This document shows positions 33,113 to 41,022 of a DNA stretch of 64,000 bases, piece after piece. The stretch comes from JAXDMK01 sp963790325. GTDB taxonomy: Bacteria; Actinomycetota; Acidimicrobiia; Acidimicrobiales; AC-14. Numbering within the stretch: the first letter of the stretch is position 1; each line of letters starts with the position of its first letter. The position numbers and the translations under genes are program-made. The stretch is from the NCBI GenBank assembly GCA_963790325.1, contig CAWBNY010000004.1, positions 1-64,000 on the forward strand. Reading direction: 5' to 3'. The notes under the pieces were generated by a model. The model saw nothing but the letters and a program-made list of their open reading frames with translations, was not told where the DNA came from and made no database searches.

Positions 33113-34054
33113 CTAGCCGCTGGCGCCCTCCGGGGACGGCTCGGGCTTGTTCCGGCCCAGGTCGCAGCCGTTCTCCTCGAGGAACGCCTGGATGGCGGCC
33201 CGCTCCTCACGGCTGAGGCGGCGCTGGGCGCCCTGGGGCGGCTGCGGGGGGATGGGGTAGCCGAGCATCGACGCCATGACGACGACCACCCGGTCGTAGC
33301 GTCCGAGGTCGTCCACCCAGTCCTGGGCCTTCGTCTCCCAGTAGTGGTTGCGGGTGGTGGTGTAGCTGTCGAGCTCGCCCTGGATGGTGCGGGCCTGCCC
33401 GGCCAGCAGCCCGAGGTGCTTGCGCGTCTGCTCGGCGGGATCCTCCTCGTCCTCCTCCGGCTCGTCGCCGACCAGGGCGCCGGTGCCGAGGGGATCGCGT
33501 CCGGTGAGCGCCAGCAGCTCGGTCTGCCGGTCGATGGAGACCGGGACCTTCACCGCCGGTCCGAACGCCCCCGCCTCCCGCCACATGTCGGCCTGGGGGG
33601 CGAGGTACCCCAGGGCGAAGTCGACCAGGTCGGGGTCGAGGTGCTCGTCCCCGCCGGTGGCCCGGGCCAGGTCCCAGGTGTGGACGACATGGTCGGTGGT
33701 GATCTGGGCCAGGTAGTCCTCGCCGGTGATGTCGCCGAACGACACGTGCACCACCCGCAGCGGGACGTCGTCGTCGTGGCAGGCGGCGAGCGCGGCCACC
33801 GCCACGTCGGTCCAGGCCGACCACGGGTCGTCGCCGACCTGGTCGCCGTCGAACCGGTTGCCCACCTCGGCGATCGTCTCCCCCGCCAGCAGGGGCGGGA
33901 CCCACTGGTTCTCGTTGACGACGTGGTTGAGCAACGCCTTCACGTCCCACTCGGCGTTGGGCGTGGGCAGCGACAGCTGGTCCTTGGACACCGCCCGCAC
34001 GCGGGCGCCGAACTCGTCGACCGCCCGCCGGTACAACCCGATCACGTCGGCCAT
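33113..34054 (-). CDS. TIGR03086-family (maleylpyruvate isomerase/DinB-like) protein with extra C-terminal domain
   Basis: A 313-residue protein. The first about 200 residues form the mycothiol-dependent maleylpyruvate isomerase N-terminal/DinB fold of the TIGR03086 family, with WDVKALLNHVVNENQWV near residue 36 and DHVVHTWDLARATGG near residue 125, where the His residues would bind a divalent metal. An acidic linker (EPEEDEEDP) leads to an extra about 100-residue helical tail. Such proteins are tied to mycothiol metabolism in actinobacteria. It follows the OsmC gene by 16 bp, at the end of the nitrile hydratase operon. Confidence 0.82.
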   Translation of the reverse strand: MADVIGLYRRAVDEFGARVRAVSKDQLSLPTPNAEWDVKALLNHVVNENQWVPPLLAGETIAEVGNRFDGDQVGDDPWSAWTDVAVAALAACHDDDVPLRVVHVSFGDITGEDYLAQITTDHVVHTWDLARATGGDEHLDPDLVDFALGYLAPQADMWREAGAFGPAVKVPVSIDRQTELLALTGRDPLGTGALVGDEPEEDEEDPAEQTRKHLGLLAGQARTIQGELDSYTTTRNHYWETKAQDWVDDLGRYDRVVVVMASMLGYPIPPQPPQGAQRRLSREERAAIQAFLEENGCDLGRNKPEPSPEGASG

Positions 34055-34070
34055 TGGCGACCACCTCCGC

Positions 34071-34631
34071 CTATGTGATTACCACCTCCGTGTCGCTCAA
34101 CGCACGAATCGTGTTGGAGACGTAGCAGACCCGGGACGCGTGGGCCGCCAGCTGCTCCAGCTCCTCCCGGGGATGGCCGGACGTGACCTCCACCCGGACG
34201 TGGGTGAACCTGGGGCCGTCGTAGGTGCCCACCGCCCGCACCGCGATGTCGGGCAGCTCGATTCCCCGCTTGCGGGCCACGTGGGCCAGGGCCAGGGTGA
34301 AGCACGAGGCGAGGGAGGCGAGGAACAGCTCGGTGGGCTGGGGCCCGGTGTCGTCGCCGCCCGACTTGAGCGGCTCGTCGACCCGGATCTCGAATTCCCG
34401 GGCCCTGACCCGGCACCGGTACCCACCGTCCCAGGTGGCCTCGACCGAGAGCTCAGCCGTGCGAGTGGTCCCCGTGGTCGTGGCCGGCCGGGCGCCGGGC
34501 CAGGCCCATCGCCCGGTGGTCGATCTCGGCCGCCGACACCAAGCCGCCGGCGGCCAGCACCGACTCCAGCGCCGCCAGCCAGCAGTGGTAGTAGCTCCAG
34601 GGCACTGCCACAAGGTCCGAACTGGTGACAT
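34071..34631 (-). CDS. OsmC-family protein, start unresolved
   Basis: The domain itself (about 34071-34460, 130 residues) is a clear OsmC/Ohr-fold protein: ELSVEATWDGGYRCRV, then GPQPTELFLASLASCFTLAL with the conserved Cys, and a second Cys in ASRVCYVSNTIRAL. Members reduce organic hydroperoxides through this Cys pair. There is no ATG, GTG or TTG near the expected domain start. The nearest in-frame starts (TTG 34616, GTG 34631) lie inside the accessory gene and would add a non-family Arg/Trp-rich leader. Translation may use a rare start, or there may be a sequence error. The given 5' end is only the open limit. Confidence 0.65.
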   Translation of the reverse strand: MSPVRTLWQCPGATTTAGWRRWSRCWPPAAWCRRPRSTTGRWAWPGARPATTTGTTRTAELSVEATWDGGYRCRVRAREFEIRVDEPLKSGGDDTGPQPTELFLASLASCFTLALAHVARKRGIELPDIAVRAVGTYDGPRFTHVRVEVTSGHPREELEQLAAHASRVCYVSNTIRALSDTEVVIT

Positions 34632-34863
34632 CTTCGGTCGCCGGGGCCACAGGATCTGTCACCAGTTCGGGGTCGGGCCAGCCGGCGATGGTGGCGATCA
34701 GCTCCTGGCGGAAGTCCTCCCAGTCGAACGCGCCGGCGGCGTGCAACGCCAGCGCCAGTCCGAACGCCCGGCTCTCCCAGGGCTCGGCGAAGACCAGCTC
34801 CCCGTTGCTCCGGGGGGGCGAGGCGGGGCCGTAGACGTCGAGGACGCCGACGGTCGCGCTCAC
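34453..34863 (-). CDS. Nitrile hydratase accessory/activator protein
   Basis: A 136-residue protein similar to the N-terminal part of nitrile hydratase beta subunits (VFAEPWESRAFGLALALHAA, FDWEDFRQELIATIAGW, YYHCWLAALESVLA), as in the P14K-type activators that help insert cobalt into the alpha subunit. The C-terminus ends in a His/Asp-rich tail (GHDHGDHSHG) that could bind the metal. GTG 34863 overlaps the alpha-subunit stop by 4 bp. The gene order beta-alpha-activator is standard for cobalt-type enzymes. Confidence 0.87.
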   Translation of the reverse strand: MSATVGVLDVYGPASPPRSNGELVFAEPWESRAFGLALALHAAGAFDWEDFRQELIATIAGWPDPELVTDPVAPATEDVTSSDLVAVPWSYYHCWLAALESVLAAGGLVSAAEIDHRAMGLARRPAGHDHGDHSHG

Positions 34864-35462
34864 GAGGGCGACGGCACCCGGGCCACGCCCACCATGGCGT
34901 CGCGGGTGACGAGGGCGGCCAACTCGTCCTCGGCCAGGCCGTCGGTGCCGGCAGGGCGCTCGGGGAGCACCATGTAGCGCACCTCCGACGACGAGTCCCA
35001 CACCTGGATGTCGACGCCGGCGGGCACGTCGAGGCCCATCTCGGCCAGCAGGGTGCGGGGCTCGCGCACCATCCGCGACCGGTAGGCGGGGTCCTTGTAC
35101 CAGGCCGGCGGCAGTCCGAGAACCGGCCACGGGTAGCAGGAGCACAGGGTGCACACCACCACGTGGTGGGTGCCGGGCGTCTGCTCCAGAACCACGATGT
35201 GCTCGCCCTGGGGGCCCTTGAAGCCCATCTCGGCGATGGAGCCGGTGCCGTCGGCCAGCAGGCGGGCCTTGTACTCGGGGTCGGACCAGGCGTGGGCCAC
35301 GACCCTGGCCCCGTTCATGGGGCCGACGTTCTCCTCGTAGTTCTTGATGAACCCGTCCATCACCTTGGGGTCGACCAGGCCCCGCTCGACCAGGATCGAC
35401 TCCAGGGCCTCGGTGCGCAGGGCGATGGGCAGGCGCTCGGCGTCGGTGTCGCTCACGCTCAT
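34860..35462 (-). CDS. nthA: Nitrile hydratase alpha subunit, cobalt type
   Basis: A 200-residue subunit. The metal site is VCTLCSCYPWP with Cys104, Cys107 and Cys109; Thr in the second position (CTLCSC) is typical of cobalt rather than iron enzymes. The sequence around it (GTHHVVVCTLCSCYPWPVLG) and the later segment WYKDPAYRSRMVREPRTLL are family hallmarks. It hydrates nitriles to amides in the cytoplasm together with beta. ATG 35462 overlaps the beta stop (ATGA). No amidase gene follows, so the amide must be handled elsewhere. Confidence 0.94.
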   Translation of the reverse strand: MSVSDTDAERLPIALRTEALESILVERGLVDPKVMDGFIKNYEENVGPMNGARVVAHAWSDPEYKARLLADGTGSIAEMGFKGPQGEHIVVLEQTPGTHHVVVCTLCSCYPWPVLGLPPAWYKDPAYRSRMVREPRTLLAEMGLDVPAGVDIQVWDSSSEVRYMVLPERPAGTDGLAEDELAALVTRDAMVGVARVPSPS

Positions 35463-36127
35463 GACGGGGCAGCCTCCAGGTAGGACTCGTACAGGTCGAT
35501 GGTGACGGTGAACGGCTCGGCACCGTCGCCCCACAGCTCGGCCGAGTCAAAGACGACCGCGTACACGTGCTGGGGGTTCTCGCCCAGGAAGTGGGCGTTG
35601 GTCTCGGGCAGCACCATGGCCGGCTGGACCAGGCGGACCTCGCCCGTCCGGCCCCGCACGTACCGGGGCAGGCGGGTGTGGCCGGAGGGGTGGATGTCCT
35701 TCGCCCGCACCCGGTCACCGGGTTCGAAGGCGGGCGGGGTTTCGACCGGGCGGATGGAGCCGGCGGCGGTGGGCTTGTAGTCGGGCTTGTTGGGCTCGGG
35801 GACGGGCGGCTCCTCCACGTCCTCCCCCCGCAGCTTCCTGGCCCGGGCGTCGACCGCCCCCGGGGCGATGATCGAGCTGTCGGTGAGCAGGTTCTCGGCC
35901 ATCTTCAGCCACCGGCCGTAGTACCCGAAGGCGAGGTAGTCGATGGGGTGCTGGCGGTTGAGGGCGTGGCGGAACGAGTCGAGGTTGGTGCCCGACACCC
36001 GCATCGAGAGCAGGGCCATGGCGAAGGCCCGCCGCTCCCAGTCCTCGTGGAAGGGCGGGTCGTCGGGCGGCGTCAGCCGCACCGACCCGAAACCCTGCAG
36101 GCCGCCCATGTCGGCGACGGTGTCCAA
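35459..36127 (-). CDS. nthB: Nitrile hydratase beta subunit
   Basis: A 222-residue subunit. TTG 36127 is chosen because AGGAGG lies 6 nt upstream and the product then starts with DTVADMGGLQGFGSV, matching the family (DGxHDMGGxxGFG). Other marks are HEDWERRAFAM and, in the C-terminal SH3-like half, FEPGDRVRAKDIHPSGHTRLPRYVRG. The same frame is open further upstream but without family similarity. It precedes alpha with a 4-bp overlap. A strong hairpin lies between it and the gene upstream. Confidence 0.93.
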   Translation of the reverse strand: MDTVADMGGLQGFGSVRLTPPDDPPFHEDWERRAFAMALLSMRVSGTNLDSFRHALNRQHPIDYLAFGYYGRWLKMAENLLTDSSIIAPGAVDARARKLRGEDVEEPPVPEPNKPDYKPTAAGSIRPVETPPAFEPGDRVRAKDIHPSGHTRLPRYVRGRTGEVRLVQPAMVLPETNAHFLGENPQHVYAVVFDSAELWGDGAEPFTVTIDLYESYLEAAPS

Positions 36128-36150
36128 GGTTGACCTCCTCCTCGAAGGCG

Positions 36151-36190
36151 GAGCGCCGCGCCCGGCCGGCGGTGCCGGGCGCGGCTGCTC
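36151..36190 (-). promoter_or_regulatory. Strong intergenic hairpin ahead of the nitrile hydratase genes
   Basis: GCCGCGCCCGGC (36155-36166) and GCCGGGCGCGGC (36174-36185) pair perfectly with a 7-nt loop. GAGC/GCTC outside extends the stem past a one-base bulge. It sits 10 bp after the upstream stop and ahead of the beta-subunit binding site. It has no T-tract, so attenuation or mRNA processing is as likely as termination. Confidence 0.6.
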
Positions 36191-36200
36191 CAGGACTGGC

Positions 36201-36689
36201 TCAGACGGTCCAGGTGTTGATCTGGAAGGCACCCGCCCGCCAGGCGGTGAGGGCCGAGTCGAGCACGTCGAGGGGGTGGAACGGGGTGACGCCGTCGATG
36301 AGGTCGTCCTCCCGGAACCCGTAGAGGGCGCCCATGGCGAAGCGGCAGGCGTACACCTTGGCTCCCTCCCGCAGAAGGGTCTTGATCTGGTTGTTGATGG
36401 CCATGTGGCCGGGAAAGGCCTCCTGGCCGACGGCGGGGAAGCCCCGGGTGCCGGAGGCGAGGAGCACGCCCGGGCCGTAGAGGACGATGCTCACGTCGAA
36501 GCCCTTGCGCACCAGCCGGGTCGACGTCAACAGGTTCACCAGGGCCACCGACCCCTCGTAGGGGACGGTGTGGATGAAGACGAAGGCCTTCTCCCCCGGG
36601 TTGGCCTTGATGTCCTCGAACAGCTTCTCGTCGGTGTTGAACAGGACCTCGCCGTCGGCGGGCCGCTCATTGTTGACGGTCTTCGGCAT
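36201..36689 (-). CDS. MSMEG_0572/Sll0783-family nitrogen-starvation protein (DsrE fold)
   Basis: A 162-residue protein with near-diagnostic sequence of this family: FIHTVPYEGSVALVNLLTST (about 38-57), LYGPGVLLASGTRGFP (about 70-85), and KVYACRFAMGALYGFREDDL (about 111-130) with the DsrE-like Cys. In other genomes it belongs to Nit1C nitrilase clusters and responds to nitrogen starvation. Here it sits before nitrile hydratase instead of a nitrilase. The substrate or partner is unknown. Good ATG start at 36689; the preceding small gene ends 9 bp upstream. Confidence 0.88.
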   Translation of the reverse strand: MPKTVNNERPADGEVLFNTDEKLFEDIKANPGEKAFVFIHTVPYEGSVALVNLLTSTRLVRKGFDVSIVLYGPGVLLASGTRGFPAVGQEAFPGHMAINNQIKTLLREGAKVYACRFAMGALYGFREDDLIDGVTPFHPLDVLDSALTAWRAGAFQINTWTV

Positions 36690-36698
36690 CTGCTCTCC

Positions 36699-37016
36699 TC
36701 AGCTCTCACTCGCGGGGGTCTCGGGGTCTTTGCTGTCTGACATCGGTGGTGCGACCGGCCCCACCGCGGGTGTCCCCCGCACCGGCGATCGGGTCCAGGT
36801 CTGGCGGTGGCTGCCGGGCATGAGCTGGATCGTCATCCGCCGCAGCCTCCATGGCAGCCGCCGGTAGGTCGGGGCGAACAGCCCCAGCCAGAACTGCTCG
36901 CGCCAGCCCTTCGGTGCCGACGGTGGCTCCCGGCCGTAGCGGGCGGCGACGCGCCGCTGGGCGTCGACCATGAGGTAGTGCTCCGAGTTCTGCCGCAGCC
37001 AGCGGGCGAAGCCCAT
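36699..37016 (-). CDS. Small basic hypothetical protein
   Basis: A 105-residue protein. The N-terminal 80 residues are basic and aromatic (FARWLRQNSEHYLMVDAQRR, then WREQFWLGLFAPTYRRLPWR). The C-terminal tail is Pro/Ser-rich and acidic. ATG 37016 lies 1 bp after the flavoprotein stop, so it is translationally coupled. No family recognised; its place between the flavoprotein and the MSMEG_0572-type gene suggests a role with them. Confidence 0.7.
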   Translation of the reverse strand: MGFARWLRQNSEHYLMVDAQRRVAARYGREPPSAPKGWREQFWLGLFAPTYRRLPWRLRRMTIQLMPGSHRQTWTRSPVRGTPAVGPVAPPMSDSKDPETPASES

Positions 37017-37017
37017 G

Positions 37018-38352
37018 TCACAGGGCCGCCAGGGCGTTCTGGGCCGCCACCGAGATGGGCTCGTTGAGGGCGCCGATCGGGGGCGAGTACACGTTCTCCA
37101 TGGTGGCCAGGTCGCGCAGGGTGATCCCCGTCTTGACCGCCATGCCCAGGAAGTCGGCCCGCTCCTTGATCCCCTCGCCGCCCACCATCTGGGCCCCGAT
37201 GAGGCGCAGGCTCCCCGGTTCGGCCAGCAGCTTGACCCGGATCTTCTTGACCCCCGGGTAGTAGCGGGCCCGGGAGATCCCGTTGGCCACCCCCAGCACG
37301 TGGGGGATGCCGAGGGCGGTGGCCAGGGTCTCGCCGAAGGAGACCCCGCCGATCATCCACTTGCCCGCCACCATCCCCCATGGGACGTAGACCGGCTGGT
37401 AGGCCCGCCTGCCGCCGGCGGCGTTGGTGCCCGCCACCTTGCCCTGGGCGTAGGCGTGGCTGCCGGAGAGCCCCTGGATGGGGAGGTTGCTGACCCCGTG
37501 GGGAAGCTCGGCGCAGTCGCCGGCGGCGTAGACGTCGGGGTGGGAGGTGCCCATGCGCTCGTCGACCACGATCCCGCCGGTGGAGCCGGTCCGGATGCCG
37601 GCGGACGAGGCCAGGCGGGCGTTGGGCTGCTTGTGGGTGCAGACCACGACCAGGTCGGCGGGGAGGTCGCCTCCGTCGGTCCTGACCGCCTTGACATGGC
37701 CGTCGTCGTCGCCCACGAAGGCCCGGGCGGGGGTGTTCCAGTGCATCTTCACGCCCATCTCGGCCCACGACTCCTCCACCGGGGCGGCGATGTCGGGGTC
37801 GGCCGCCTCGGCCAGGGCCCACGGCGCCTTGTCGACCAGGTGGGTCTCGATCCCCCGATGGGCGAGGGCGGTGACCATCTCCAGGCCCAGGGGCGAGGCC
37901 TCCACCACCACCGCCACCTTGACCGTGTCGAGGACCTTGTCCCACTCCATGGCCCGGCGGATGTTCTTGACGTAGTAGAGGCCCTGGAGGTCGGTGCCGG
38001 GGACGCCGGGGTCGGCGTAGTCGAAGCCGGTGCCGAGGATCAGGCGGTCGAAGCCCTCGTCGCCCTCACCTTCGATCGTGATCCGCTTCTGGTTGACGTC
38101 GAGGCCGGTGACCCGGGTGTCGTAGTGGATGTCGATGCCGTTCTCCTGGTACGCCTCCTTGGTGGCCAGGAAGAGGCGCTCGAAGTCGGGGATCTCCTTG
38201 CCGTGGACGTAGGGGATGCCGCACGGGCTGTAGGCCGCGTCCTCGTACTCGGTGTAGACGGTGACCTGGGCGCCGCGATCGGTAGCCTTGGCCGCGCCGG
38301 CCGCTCCGATGCCGGCGGCGCCGCCGCCCACAACCACGATCCTCTGGCCCAA
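37018..38352 (-). CDS. FAD-dependent pyridine nucleotide-disulfide oxidoreductase (CoA-disulfide reductase/NADH oxidase type)
   Basis: A 444-residue flavoprotein. FAD-binding VVVGGGAAGIGAAG is at residues 6-19, the single redox Cys44 is in YSPCGIPY, a weakly conserved NAD(P) motif follows near residue 147 (VVVEASPLGLEM), and DVYAAGDCAEL near residue 281 closes the FAD site. The single Cys as in CoA-disulfide reductase and NADH oxidase reduces disulfides, persulfides or oxygen. TTG 38352 lies 7 nt after TATAGT, suggesting a leaderless message. It is the first gene of the nitrile hydratase operon, divergent from an XRE regulator. Confidence 0.88.
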   Translation of the reverse strand: MGQRIVVVGGGAAGIGAAGAAKATDRGAQVTVYTEYEDAAYSPCGIPYVHGKEIPDFERLFLATKEAYQENGIDIHYDTRVTGLDVNQKRITIEGEGDEGFDRLILGTGFDYADPGVPGTDLQGLYYVKNIRRAMEWDKVLDTVKVAVVVEASPLGLEMVTALAHRGIETHLVDKAPWALAEAADPDIAAPVEESWAEMGVKMHWNTPARAFVGDDDGHVKAVRTDGGDLPADLVVVCTHKQPNARLASSAGIRTGSTGGIVVDERMGTSHPDVYAAGDCAELPHGVSNLPIQGLSGSHAYAQGKVAGTNAAGGRRAYQPVYVPWGMVAGKWMIGGVSFGETLATALGIPHVLGVANGISRARYYPGVKKIRVKLLAEPGSLRLIGAQMVGGEGIKERADFLGMAVKTGITLRDLATMENVYSPPIGALNEPISVAAQNALAAL

Positions 38353-38359
38353 GGCGTTT

Positions 38360-38397
38360 ACTATACTGGACGTACGTTTCCCACGCTGTCAAGGAGG
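38360..38397. promoter_or_regulatory. Divergent promoter/operator between the flavoprotein and XRE regulator genes
   Basis: On -, TATAGT (38365-38360) precedes TTG 38352 by 7 nt and TTGACA lies at 38392-38387 (21 bp from that -10, longer than ideal). ACGTACGT (38370-38377), a perfect 8-bp palindrome, stands between them. On +, AAGGAGG (38391-38397) is the binding site for TTG 38405. The palindrome is the natural candidate operator for the XRE protein. Confidence 0.5.
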
Positions 38398-38404
38398 CGC
38401 CAAG

Positions 38405-39022
38405 TTGACGGATCTGAGCGAGCCCATCACGGCGGAGGAAGGCGCTGGCCAGTCGTCCGTCGATCGCATCGTGGGGGCGATCGGGCCCCGGCTGCGAGAG
38501 CTGCGCCTGCAACGAGGGCTGTCGTTGCAGCAGCTGGCCGAGCGGGCCGGGGTGTCGGCGGCGGCCATCCACAAGATCGAGCGCAGCGGCATGGTCCCCA
38601 CCATCACCACCCTGCTGAAGCTGGCCGACGCCTTCGACCGCCCGGTGGGGTGGTTCGTCGACGAGGACGCGCCCACCGCCGGCCCGGTGGCCTTCACCGC
38701 GGCCGGGGCCCGGCCGCAGGCGTTCAGCCCCCAGCCGGGGGTCGAGCTGGCCACCGTCTCGGGGTCCTACGCCCGGTTCCTCCTGGACGCGGCCGTCGCC
38801 ACCGTCGAGCCCGGCGCCGGCAGCGGCCCGGCCGACGACGAGCGCCAGGGTGAGGAGTTGGTCTTCGTGCTCGACGGGGTGCTCGACTTCGATGTCGACG
38901 GCCACCCGTACCGGCTGGAGCCGGGCGACGCCCTCCACCTGCGCACCGACCGTCCCCACCGATGGGAGAACGGCGGGCACCGGCCGGCGCAGGCCCTGTG
39001 GGTGACCGTCCGCCCCCTGTAG
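38405..39022 (+). CDS. XRE-family regulator with C-terminal cupin domain
   Basis: A 205-residue regulator. The HTH covers about residues 25-80 (RLRELRLQRGLSLQQLAERA, AAIHKIERSGMVPTITTLLK). A cupin_2 domain covers about 125-205, with EELVFVLDGVLDFDVDGHPY and the RLEPGDALHLRTDRPHRWEN motif. Such regulators sense a small ligand in the cupin and often control the divergent operon. TTG 38405 is set by AAGGAGG with 7-nt spacing; the frame is open upstream but enters the flavoprotein. It likely regulates the nitrile hydratase operon. Confidence 0.9.
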   Translation: MTDLSEPITAEEGAGQSSVDRIVGAIGPRLRELRLQRGLSLQQLAERAGVSAAAIHKIERSGMVPTITTLLKLADAFDRPVGWFVDEDAPTAGPVAFTAAGARPQAFSPQPGVELATVSGSYARFLLDAAVATVEPGAGSGPADDERQGEELVFVLDGVLDFDVDGHPYRLEPGDALHLRTDRPHRWENGGHRPAQALWVTVRPL

Positions 39023-39095
39023 GTCAGACCGGGGCGGGGAAGATCAGCACCTCGACGTCGAGCTCGGCGACGCCCGGCCGGCGGCGGGCCTGGCG

Positions 39096-39923
39096 TCAGG
39101 CGTCGATGCCGAGGAGGCGGGCCCGGGTGACGGCCCTCGCCCCTCGTTTGAGGCCGATGATCGCCACCATCCAGGCGATGGCGCCGACGATGAGGCCGCT
39201 GCCGCTGGCGCCGAGGAGGGCGCCGGTGGACTGGCCGTAGGAGAGGATGATCAGGGGCAGGGTCACCAGGCTCGACGCCTGTTGGGCGGCGGCCGCGCTC
39301 TTGACCCGGGCCGAGAGCCGGAGGACCACCGAGAGGGTGATGGCGAGGAACGGCGGGACCACCCACAGCATGAGCACCCACCAGGCCGGGGTGGGGAAGA
39401 ACCAGCCGCCCACGTTGGGGCCCACGATGAGGTTGACGGCGAGGGAGTAGATCCCGAAGCCGACGAGGGTGGTCAGGTACCCGGGGACGAGGCTGGCCAC
39501 GAGCTTGCCCAGGTAGATCTCCCGCTCCGAGGCCGGCGAGTGGGCCAGGAACTCGCCCGTCCCCTTCTCCTTCTCGCCGACGACGGTGTTGGCCGCGATG
39601 GCGGTGGAGATGGTCATGGGCACGATCACCGCGAGGGGGGCGAAGAGGTACACGGCCAGGGCGTAGGTGGTGCGGTCGGCCGCGTTGGAACCCCGGACCG
39701 CCTCCTGCGCCTGCTGGGGGAGGAGCTCGAGGGCGGCCGACACCTTGGAGATGGTGGGGACGTCGCCCAGGTTGGTGATGGTCAGCAGGAGGATCACCGG
39801 GATCACGACGAAGAAGAGGGCGGCCAGGATCAGCATGGGCAGCCAGAAGTCGGGGCTCTTGGCCAGCTGGCGGAGGTCGTTGCGGGCGACGGCCCACATG
39901 CGGGAGCGGTTCACCCGGTTCAC
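39096..39923 (-). CDS. ABC-2 type transporter permease
   Basis: A 275-residue membrane protein with about six hydrophobic segments and a large loop between the first two, the layout of ABC-2 exporters (NatB type). GEKEKGTGEFLAHSPASERE near residue 113 is the usual conserved cytoplasmic stretch after the second helix. GTG 39923 overlaps the ATPase stop by 4 bp; ATG 39899 is an alternative. It forms an exporter with the ATPase upstream; the substrate is unknown. Confidence 0.88.
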   Translation of the reverse strand: MNRVNRSRMWAVARNDLRQLAKSPDFWLPMLILAALFFVVIPVILLLTITNLGDVPTISKVSAALELLPQQAQEAVRGSNAADRTTYALAVYLFAPLAVIVPMTISTAIAANTVVGEKEKGTGEFLAHSPASEREIYLGKLVASLVPGYLTTLVGFGIYSLAVNLIVGPNVGGWFFPTPAWWVLMLWVVPPFLAITLSVVLRLSARVKSAAAAQQASSLVTLPLIILSYGQSTGALLGASGSGLIVGAIAWMVAIIGLKRGARAVTRARLLGIDA

Positions 39924-40894
39924 CGGTGTCGTACCCGCAGGTAGAGCTCCTCCAGGGAGGGCTCGTGGGGGGTGACCTTGGTCAGGCGGACGCCGACCGC
40001 GGCCAGGGAGGCGACTAGGTGCGGCACCCGGGCGATGTCGTCGAGCTGGACCTCGACCTCGTCGGCGTGGCCATCGGTGGGGGCGAAGCCGACCACACCG
40101 GGCATGAGCTGGAGGCGGTCGAGGCTGCCGGGGGCCTCGGCGCCGAAGACGACCATGGGGTGGGGCCAGAACCGGCGCATGAGCTCCTCCGGGGGACCGG
40201 CCATCACCGTGGTCCCGTCCTCCAGGAGGACGACCTCGTCGGCCAGGCCCTCGGCCTCGAGCAGGAGGTGGGTGCACATGACCACCGTCTTGCCGCCGGC
40301 GGCCATGTCGTCGACGAGGGCGAGGACGGCGTGGGACGACTCGGGGTCGAGGCCCGACGTGGGCTCGTCGAGGAGGAGGAGGTCGGGGTCGTGAAGGACG
40401 GCCCTCGCCAGGGCGAGCCGGGTCTTCATGCCCGTCGAGTAGCCGCCGACCTTGCGGTCGAGGGCGTCGACGATGCCGAAGCGGTCGGCGGCGTCGGTCA
40501 CCGGCGCGTTCCGTCCGAGGCCGAAGAGCTCGGCTGCGTAGGCGAGGTTGTCTCGCCCGGTGAGTCGGTCGTAGAGGGCGGGCTTGGCCGCCACCACGCC
40601 GCACCGCCGGCGGACCTGCTCGCCCTCGGGGCCGGCCGGGTCGAGTCCGAAGACGCGGGCGGTGCCGGCCTCGGTGGTCAGGGCGCCGGTGATCACCCGC
40701 AGGGCGGTCGTCTTGCCCGCGCCGTTGGGACCGACGAGGACGGTGACCGACCCCGCCGGCACGGCCAGGGTCAGGCCGGCCAGGCCGGTGGCGGGTCCGA
40801 ACGTCCGCCGGACCCCCGTGAGCTCCACGACCGCCGCCGGCCGGCCGGCGTCGGCAGGCACGGCATCGTCACGGACCGGGGTTCGGGTGTGCAC
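39920..40894 (-). CDS. ABC transporter ATP-binding protein
   Basis: A 324-residue ATPase. Walker A is GPNGAGKTT (about 54-62), the signature is YSTGMKTRLALARA (about 150), and Walker B is LLLLDEPTSGLD (about 170), followed by the switch His in CTHLLLEAE. The 90-residue C-terminal extension is typical of NatA/CcmA-like exporters. GTG 40894 is chosen as the start before the domain. It is coupled to the permease downstream. Confidence 0.92.
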   Translation of the reverse strand: MHTRTPVRDDAVPADAGRPAAVVELTGVRRTFGPATGLAGLTLAVPAGSVTVLVGPNGAGKTTALRVITGALTTEAGTARVFGLDPAGPEGEQVRRRCGVVAAKPALYDRLTGRDNLAYAAELFGLGRNAPVTDAADRFGIVDALDRKVGGYSTGMKTRLALARAVLHDPDLLLLDEPTSGLDPESSHAVLALVDDMAAGGKTVVMCTHLLLEAEGLADEVVLLEDGTTVMAGPPEELMRRFWPHPMVVFGAEAPGSLDRLQLMPGVVGFAPTDGHADEVEVQLDDIARVPHLVASLAAVGVRLTKVTPHEPSLEELYLRVRHR

Positions 40895-40945
40895 TGCCCG
40901 ACAACATCGGCCGCCGGGGCCCTCGCCTTGAACCGGTGACGGATT

Positions 40946-40964
40946 CGGGGGCCCTGCCCCCGAG
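40946..40964 (-). terminator. Hairpin between the SARP regulator and the ABC operon
   Basis: TCGGGGGC (40946-40953) and GCCCCCGA (40957-40964) form a perfect 8-bp stem with a 3-nt loop, downstream of the minus-strand regulator gene. The flank GGTGACGGAT recurs beside the hairpin at 50305-50343. The 40975-41020 stretch repeats GGTTCGGC several times. Confidence 0.5.
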
Positions 40965-41022
40965 AAACGACCCCGGTTCGGCGGTTCGGCGGTTCGGCGG
41001 ACGAGCCCGGTTCGGCGGGCGC

